From Dehalobacter sp. (GTDB taxonomy: Bacteria; Bacillota; Desulfitobacteriia; Desulfitobacteriales; Syntrophobotulaceae): a stretch of DNA of 64,000 nucleotides. Of this stretch, positions 59,287 through 64,000 are shown piece by piece. Location of the stretch: contig JAMPIU010000143.1 in the NCBI GenBank assembly GCA_023667845.1, forward strand, positions 312,574 to 376,573, given 5' to 3'. The number at the start of each line of letters is the position of its first letter. Positions within the stretch are counted from its first letter, which is position 1. The notes beneath the pieces were generated by a model. That model did not search any database. It was not told the DNA's origin and was given only the letters and a program-made list of their open reading frames with translations. A program made the translations under genes and the position numbers.

Positions 59287-59336
59287 GTACCTGTAACGAT
59301 TTAATTTCCACTTGGAAAAGGGGAGGTGAAAAAGCT

Positions 59337-59642
59337 ATGGGTACATTTTTAGTCTTTTTAGCGGGTCTGTTATTTCTTGCCGGTATTCTTTTTATTAAGC
59401 CTCGCGCCCAAAAGGAGCTGAGGTGGAAAACGATCCTTAACTGGAGCCTGTATGTTGTATGGTATGGGATAACCTGGATCGGGATTTCCTTTATTTTCAT
59501 CAATGCCTCAGTCGGGCATGTCAAAGCAACAAGCACGGCAATATTCCTGTTCCTGGGGATATCGGTAGTGCTTGCAGTTGTCCTGGCCCGTTTACTCGGT
59601 TTCATTGGTGCTAAGAAAAAGGAAACTACATTACAAGCTTAA
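59337..59642 (+). CDS. rdhB: RdhB membrane anchor
   Basis: A 101-residue anchor with the usual three helices and [20 protein letters not shown] 59337 follows GGGGAGGTG; the upstream extension to 59262 is noncoding leader. Confidence 0.92.
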   Translation: MGTFLVFLAGLLFLAGILFIKPRAQKELRWKTILNWSLYVVWYGITWIGISFIFINASVGHVKATSTAIFLFLGISVVLAVVLARLLGFIGAKKKETTLQA

Positions 59643-59660
59643 CAGGGGGGTGATAAAAAA

Positions 59661-61025
59661 ATGGAGAATAACGGTCAGAAAAAAGAGTTGCAAATCAACC
59701 GCAGAAATTTTCTAAAAGCAGGGGCTGCTGCAGCAGTAACGATGGGAATTATGGGCACAATAGGTACGAAAACTGCTGTTGCTGCTGAGGCTGCTGTTGG
59801 ATCAAGCGCTGCCAGAAATGGAGCACAATCTAAATTAAAACCCAGTGGACAATATGGAGCAGCAAAAGTCAAATTAGCTCAATACAATAATGAATGGCTT
59901 GGCACCTCGAAGATCGTTGGTGAAATCAAAAATATAAGTGAAGCGGAAGCAGGATTTTCACAGGCTGGCCGCGGCTTATACGGCCCTGAAGCCCAACGAG
60001 GCAGGATGTATTTTGTTAGAAAGGCTCCAGAAGGAGCTGCTGAGAATGATACTTTAGTGATTTTGGCCACAGAGGCTGCAGTGCAAGGCAAAGTATCTCC
60101 TGTTAAACTGAGCATTCCTGATCCGGAACAAATGTCTCAAAACATCAAAGACTTTGCCTATTACCTGCGGGCCGATGAAGTTGGAATTGGCCGTATGCCG
60201 GAGTATGCTTGGTATTCGGATAAGATTACAAATCCAAAAGCGTTGGCAATGAATGATGTTGCCAATGCAGTTACGCCGGTAACGGACAGACTTCCTTACG
60301 TCATCGTCGTTGCGATTGACCAACATCTGGAGACGATGCTAGCGTCTACAGGGTATGATTCAATCAGTATTGCGCAATCGTTTAGGGGTTACCATGCTAC
60401 CGGTGTCGTTGCTGTCACACTTGCTAACTACATTCGTAGCCTTGGCTACAATGCCCGGGCTCATCACGCCCGCAATTATAAAGCAGTTATGACTCCTTGC
60501 GTCATTGCCGCCGGTCTTGGCGAATTCTCCAGAACGGGCGACTGCGCTATTCATCCACGCTTAGGATTCCGTCATAAAGTTGCCGCTGTTACGACGGATT
60601 TGCCGCTGCTTCCCGATCAACCCATTGATTTTGGTCTGCAAGACTTTTGCAAGGTATGCAAAAAGTGTGCGGACAATTGTCCGGCCGGCGCCATTACCCA
60701 GGATGCCGATCCTATTGAGTATAACGGTTATCTGCGCTGGAACAGTGACTTTAAAAAATGTACCATATTCCGTACAACGAATGAAGAAGGCGCTTCCTGC
60801 GGCCGCTGTATGAAGGTTTGTCCCTGGAACACGAAAGAGGCATCCTGGTTCCATGATGCTGGGGTATGGATCGGTAGTTCTGGAGAAACTTTATCTACGT
60901 TGCTCAAGTCCATGGATGATATGTTCGGGTACGGTACTGAGCAAGTTGAAAAGTACAAGTGGTGGCTGGAGTGGCCGGAACTTTGGCCTACCCCTGAAGT
61001 ACTGCCAGGCCTTCAAAAATACTAA
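59661..61025 (+). CDS. rdhA: RdhA, CprA-like
   Basis: A 454-residue enzyme, paralogue of that at 56678, with signal [18 protein letters not shown] and Fe-S motifs [12 protein letters not shown] (from 330) and [11 protein letters not shown] (from 380). Differences lie mainly in the segment [18 protein letters not shown] and in [25 protein letters not shown] ribosome site precedes the ATG. Confidence 0.93.
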   Translation: MENNGQKKELQINRRNFLKAGAAAAVTMGIMGTIGTKTAVAAEAAVGSSAARNGAQSKLKPSGQYGAAKVKLAQYNNEWLGTSKIVGEIKNISEAEAGFSQAGRGLYGPEAQRGRMYFVRKAPEGAAENDTLVILATEAAVQGKVSPVKLSIPDPEQMSQNIKDFAYYLRADEVGIGRMPEYAWYSDKITNPKALAMNDVANAVTPVTDRLPYVIVVAIDQHLETMLASTGYDSISIAQSFRGYHATGVVAVTLANYIRSLGYNARAHHARNYKAVMTPCVIAAGLGEFSRTGDCAIHPRLGFRHKVAAVTTDLPLLPDQPIDFGLQDFCKVCKKCADNCPAGAITQDADPIEYNGYLRWNSDFKKCTIFRTTNEEGASCGRCMKVCPWNTKEASWFHDAGVWIGSSGETLSTLLKSMDDMFGYGTEQVEKYKWWLEWPELWPTPEVLPGLQKY

Positions 61026-61100
61026 TCTATGGCCCTGGCATTCTGACGCATTAATGATGGCCAATAAATAATAAACATTAATAAAGAGCAGATTAACTAT

Positions 61101-61147
61101 GGAGTATTGCTAAACTACTAATTTAAGTAGCTTAGGATACTCCTTTT
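61101..61147 (+). terminator. Terminator after rdhBA
   Basis: GGAGTAT..CTAA.CTACT and AGTAG.TTAG.ATACTCC form an interrupted stem followed by TTTT. It resembles the hairpin at 58135 in layout. Confidence 0.8.
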
Positions 61148-61441
61148 ATTATGGTTACGTTAGTTTTATCAGTTGTCCCATTACTCTGCATTTTAACAGG
61201 GATATAGTTTTAAAACTTTAATATATGCAAATAAAATTGAAATTTTTTATAAATATTGGGCAATATTGAGGTGTGTATTGATTTTTAAACCGTAAAAAAT
61301 GTTATCACGGTTTAAACAATTGATCCTTCTTACTATTGTATAGTAAACACATAAGATTAGTTTGAACATTTTCAATTTTACTCATATATTTGTTGACCTT
61401 TGAATTAATATTAAATGCAACACTTCTAGAAACCTTTTATA

Positions 61442-61522
61442 TCAGTGCATGATACTACCGCGTTCAATAAGTTGAAAGATGTTTAAAATGACGTGCGGAT
61501 GTGGTATTATTTTTTGAGCCAT
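61442..61522 (-). pseudogene. Short frame, possible transposase start remnant
   Basis: On the minus strand GGAGG precedes an ATG that opens a 26-codon frame (MAQKIIPHPHVILNIFQLIE...) ending abruptly. A strong start followed by an early stop suggests the 5' end of a lost gene, perhaps of an insertion sequence. Otherwise 61148-61690 shows no gene. Confidence 0.3.
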
Positions 61523-61702
61523 AGATGAAACCTCCGTATGTCATTTGATTAGACACCAAGATTGTACTCGGTTTCATGTTATGGTTTTATTGTTTTATGT
61601 GTTGTATTTGATTCTACAATCAATCATAAATTTGTTAACGGATCAGGATATAAATAAATTCAATAGTTGTAATAAAATAATTAAGAAAGGAGAAATGGAA
61701 AC

Positions 61703-61741
61703 ATGAAGTCAGATCTGAATCAAAGAATACCAGATACGTAA
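61703..61741 (+). pseudogene. N-terminal fragment of a cprK gene
   Basis: After AAGAAAGGAG an ATG opens 12 codons (MKSDLNQRIPDT) and then stops. The IPDT block is the conserved start of CprK proteins (RTIPDTFYP), so this is probably all that remains of another cprK. The 61742-61905 stretch that follows holds nothing recognisable. Confidence 0.5.
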
Positions 61742-61905
61742 TGATAATTAGAGAAATATTTATTATTTTTTATGGAATTGTTATCATTTTAGCTATTAAA
61801 CAAAACAATTTGTTAATTGCCACAAGAACTTATACATTTATTATGATTCTGACCTCTTTTTGGAAAGTGAAAATATTTAATCAATCCTAAAAATGGGGTG
61901 TAAAA

Positions 61906-62685
61906 ATGAATCCTTCAACGACACGCAAGAAAATGCAAGGGAAAAATGGCGGGAGCAGTATTGAAGAAATCAAATTTGAAATGATTATTCCCGATTCTTT
62001 GTATCCCGTCGAAAGATTATACGCGTACATTGAATTGGGGACCAGAAAAACTTTTAAAAAAGGCAGTGCCGTCCTTATACCGGGAGAAGAACCCAAGGCT
62101 CTCATTTATATTCTATCGGGTAGAATAAGAGTTAATTTGGTAGTTGATGATGGAAGGGAAAGGTTTATTTATACTGCCGGTAAATACAATATGATGGGCA
62201 GATTATTTGAAGCTTATAATCAGTATTATATTGTTGCGCTCGAGAAAACAGAGATTTGTTATTTTACAAAACAGCAGTTGGAACTAATTTTTCAAAAAGA
62301 TCAGGAAGTTTTTTTTGATATTATAAAAAACTATCATGCTAAAATTTCTTATTACATGCGGCAAATGGCTGAAATGGATTTATATAATCCCACGATCAGG
62401 GTGGTAAGGTTATTATATAAACTGTGTATGACGAAAGGTGTTGCCGTAGGAGATTCATTTGAAATACAAATCGACCTTTCTCTGAAAAGGATCTCAGAAA
62501 TCACAGGTGCACATTATGTTACAGTCTCGAAGGTATTGGGCGGGCTGAAAAAAAAGAATATCATCGAAAAGAATAAGAATACAATCATCATTCATGATCT
62601 GAAAGGATTAAAACGCCTGACGCAAGAAACGCACATTTTTAGTAATCAAGGCAGAAGCTTGGATAACGATTTGTTCTCTTTGTAA
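61906..62685 (+). CDS. cprK: CprK-type regulator with extended N-terminus
   Basis: A 259-residue activator: a basic 25-residue extension, then MIIPDSLYPVERLYAYIELG, effector helix YHAKISYYMRQMAEMDLYNP and HTH ISEITGAHYVTVSKVL. GGGGTG precedes the ATG. A methionine at IKFEMIIPD could also serve as start but has no ribosome site. It lies 103 bases before the last rdhB. Confidence 0.9.
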   Translation: MNPSTTRKKMQGKNGGSSIEEIKFEMIIPDSLYPVERLYAYIELGTRKTFKKGSAVLIPGEEPKALIYILSGRIRVNLVVDDGRERFIYTAGKYNMMGRLFEAYNQYYIVALEKTEICYFTKQQLELIFQKDQEVFFDIIKNYHAKISYYMRQMAEMDLYNPTIRVVRLLYKLCMTKGVAVGDSFEIQIDLSLKRISEITGAHYVTVSKVLGGLKKKNIIEKNKNTIIIHDLKGLKRLTQETHIFSNQGRSLDNDLFSL

Positions 62686-62788
62686 AAAATAATAAAAATG
62701 TTAAAGTCGTGATAAAACTTTGAGCTTGAAATTTTAAATATAATGTATCCATAAAGGTTATTTTTACCGGCAAGGAGGTGAGAAAGTT

Positions 62789-63097
62789 ATGGGTACATTT
62801 TTAATTTTTCTGGCGGGCATTTTATTTTTAGCCGGCGGACTCTTTTTGAAAACCCGTGCCAAGCATGAACTGAAGTGGAGAACAATTTTAAACTGGACTT
62901 TATACGTTGTGTGGTATGCAATAACCTGGATTGGAATTTCTTTTATCTACATCAATGCCTCGGTCGGACATGTTAAGGCAACGAGTACAGCAATCTTCTT
63001 GTTTGGAGGAATCTCTGTTGTATTGGCTGTTGTTCTGGCCCGTCTATTAGGTTATATCGGTATCAAAAAGAAGAGCAATCAAACGATGCAGGCTTAA
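62789..63097 (+). CDS. rdhB: RdhB membrane anchor
   Basis: A 102-residue anchor with LFLKTRAKHELKWRTI in the first loop and [26 protein letters not shown] precedes the ATG, and a consensus TATAAT -10 (62739) lies upstream. Confidence 0.92.
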   Translation: MGTFLIFLAGILFLAGGLFLKTRAKHELKWRTILNWTLYVVWYAITWIGISFIYINASVGHVKATSTAIFLFGGISVVLAVVLARLLGYIGIKKKSNQTMQA

Positions 63098-63134
63098 TGG
63101 TAAAAATTCAGTAAAGAAGGTGTAAAGATTCAAG

Positions 63135-64000
63135 ATGGAAGATAAAAAGATAAACTTTAGTCGACGTGGATTCCTTAAAGCTGGCGTGGCGGCGGCAGCG
63201 GCAGGAGTGATGGGTGCAATCAATCCGAATGTCCTGAAAGCTGAAAATGCTTCGTTGGTTTCGTTGGATTATGCATCACCCGCGAGCGGGAACTGGTCCA
63301 AACTCGTGCCTAAAATGAATTACGGTGGAGCTTCCGTGCGTTATGCGGAGCATAACGACCAATGGTTGGGCACATCACAGATTGTAGGCGAAGTACAAAA
63401 TATAAGTGAGTACGATAATGGTTTTACCATGGCGATCCGCGGAGAACTGGGCGAAATACCGCGTTGGAACTATGTGACCCAGGGCAAACGCGATCCAATG
63501 GCTTCCGGCTTGGGTTTTGCCATAAGTTTTTTAAGTACAGACAAAGCCGTGGAAGGTCCTGCCCCGCCGAGGGCGGAAAAACTGCCTGTACCTGATCCTG
63601 AAATCATGTCCAAGCATATCAAAGACACATGTTATTACTTGCGGGCTGACGAAGTTGGTATCGGCAAAATGCCGGCTTATGCATATTATTCTCATAGAAT
63701 CTCGCCGACACATGGGGACTATGCTACCGGCAAAATTGATCCCAATCTTCTCATGGAGGAAATACCTGTTACGGAGCGGCTGCCGTATGTTATCTGTGTC
63801 GCTGTGGAGCAGCATCTTGAGACGTGGTTGGCCTCCACCGGTTATGACGGCATCGCCAAAAGCCAATCCTACCGTGCCTATCACGCAACAGCCAACATTA
63901 CCGTTATGCTGGCGCAGTATATTCGTTCGCTTGGTTACCGGGCCCGTGCTCATCACTTTGCCAATTATGCTTCAGTGATGGGACCGATCCTGATTGCGTG
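63135..64000 (+). CDS. rdhA: RdhA, CprA-like, cut by the right window edge
   Basis: The first 288 residues are visible: signal INFSRRGFLKAGVAAAAAG, LVPKMNYGGASVRYAEHND, DPEIMSKHIKDTCYYL, KMPAYAYYSHR, LASTGYDGIAKSQSYRAYH and GYRARAHHFANYASVM. It is closest to the minus-strand RdhA at 46476 (MNYGGASVRY/ANYGGASVRY; QHLETWL/MHLETWL). The Fe-S motifs lie beyond the edge. AAGGTG is about 12 bases before the ATG. Confidence 0.9.
   Translation, partial: MEDKKINFSRRGFLKAGVAAAAAGVMGAINPNVLKAENASLVSLDYASPASGNWSKLVPKMNYGGASVRYAEHNDQWLGTSQIVGEVQNISEYDNGFTMAIRGELGEIPRWNYVTQGKRDPMASGLGFAISFLSTDKAVEGPAPPRAEKLPVPDPEIMSKHIKDTCYYLRADEVGIGKMPAYAYYSHRISPTHGDYATGKIDPNLLMEEIPVTERLPYVICVAVEQHLETWLASTGYDGIAKSQSYRAYHATANITVMLAQYIRSLGYRARAHHFANYASVMGPILIA

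Overview
The window looks like a chromosomal segment of a low-GC, organohalide-respiring Firmicute of the Dehalobacter/Desulfitobacterium clade. The reason is its content: from about 20 kb onward nearly every gene belongs to reductive dehalogenase (rdh) modules. I count nine complete rdhA genes, one rdhA cut by the right edge, one rdhBA pseudogene, ten rdhB anchors, three rdhC genes, eleven intact CprK-type regulators and three cprK fragments. Density favours Dehalobacter, but the genus is inferred, not proven.

Layout. 1-3.7 kb: two ABC-2 type exporter sets. 3.8-5.9 kb: a metalloid-type cluster (ArsP/YraQ-like permease, MoaF-like protein, thioredoxin-like protein, ArsR repressor) with strongly palindromic operators at both ends. 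6-9.2 kb (minus strand): a MarR regulator followed by two ArsA-like ATPases with a small helical protein between them. 9.3-20 kb: mixed genes (SplB-like radical SAM protein, coiled-coil and secreted repeat proteins, a Phd-Uma2 fusion, YwbE, an RluD-type pseudouridine synthase, YafY and GyrI-like proteins, a CWB2 amidase, an aldo/keto reductase, a MerR-type regulator).

20-30.5 kb: a segment of about 1 kb (cprK plus the rdhB leader with its CprK box) occurs twice. In the second copy it leads into rdhBA, followed by a second rdhBA. In the first copy the same promoter now reads through a wrecked cprK into a corrinoid methyltransferase operon (methyltransferase, corrinoid protein, UroD-type methyltransferase, then a CobW-like GTPase and a His-rich protein). 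31-33.6 kb is a housekeeping island (SppA, RDD, pentapeptide, YccF). 33.9-46.3 kb holds three paralogous rdhA-B-C operons, each ending in an overlapping 35-codon membrane microprotein gene and each with its own regulator of a divergent CprK subgroup. 46.4-64 kb holds CprA-like rdhBA pairs, each near a classical CprK gene, with pseudogenes and gene fragments between.

How it works together. RdhA proteins are Tat-exported corrinoid/Fe-S enzymes that use organohalides as terminal electron acceptors. RdhB anchors them in the membrane and RdhC is an FMN-binding membrane protein. The CprK proteins are expected to sense halogenated (phenolic) compounds and bind inverted repeats. Most rdh leaders carry such a repeat with its centre 28.5-29.5 bp before the first base of a -10-like hexamer, which places it near -41.5, the class II activator position. 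The repeat differs between modules, suggesting private regulator-operator pairs. Decayed copies show that the array evolves by duplication, deletion and recombination. No CRISPR array, tRNA, rRNA, cobalamin riboswitch or intact insertion sequence was recognised.
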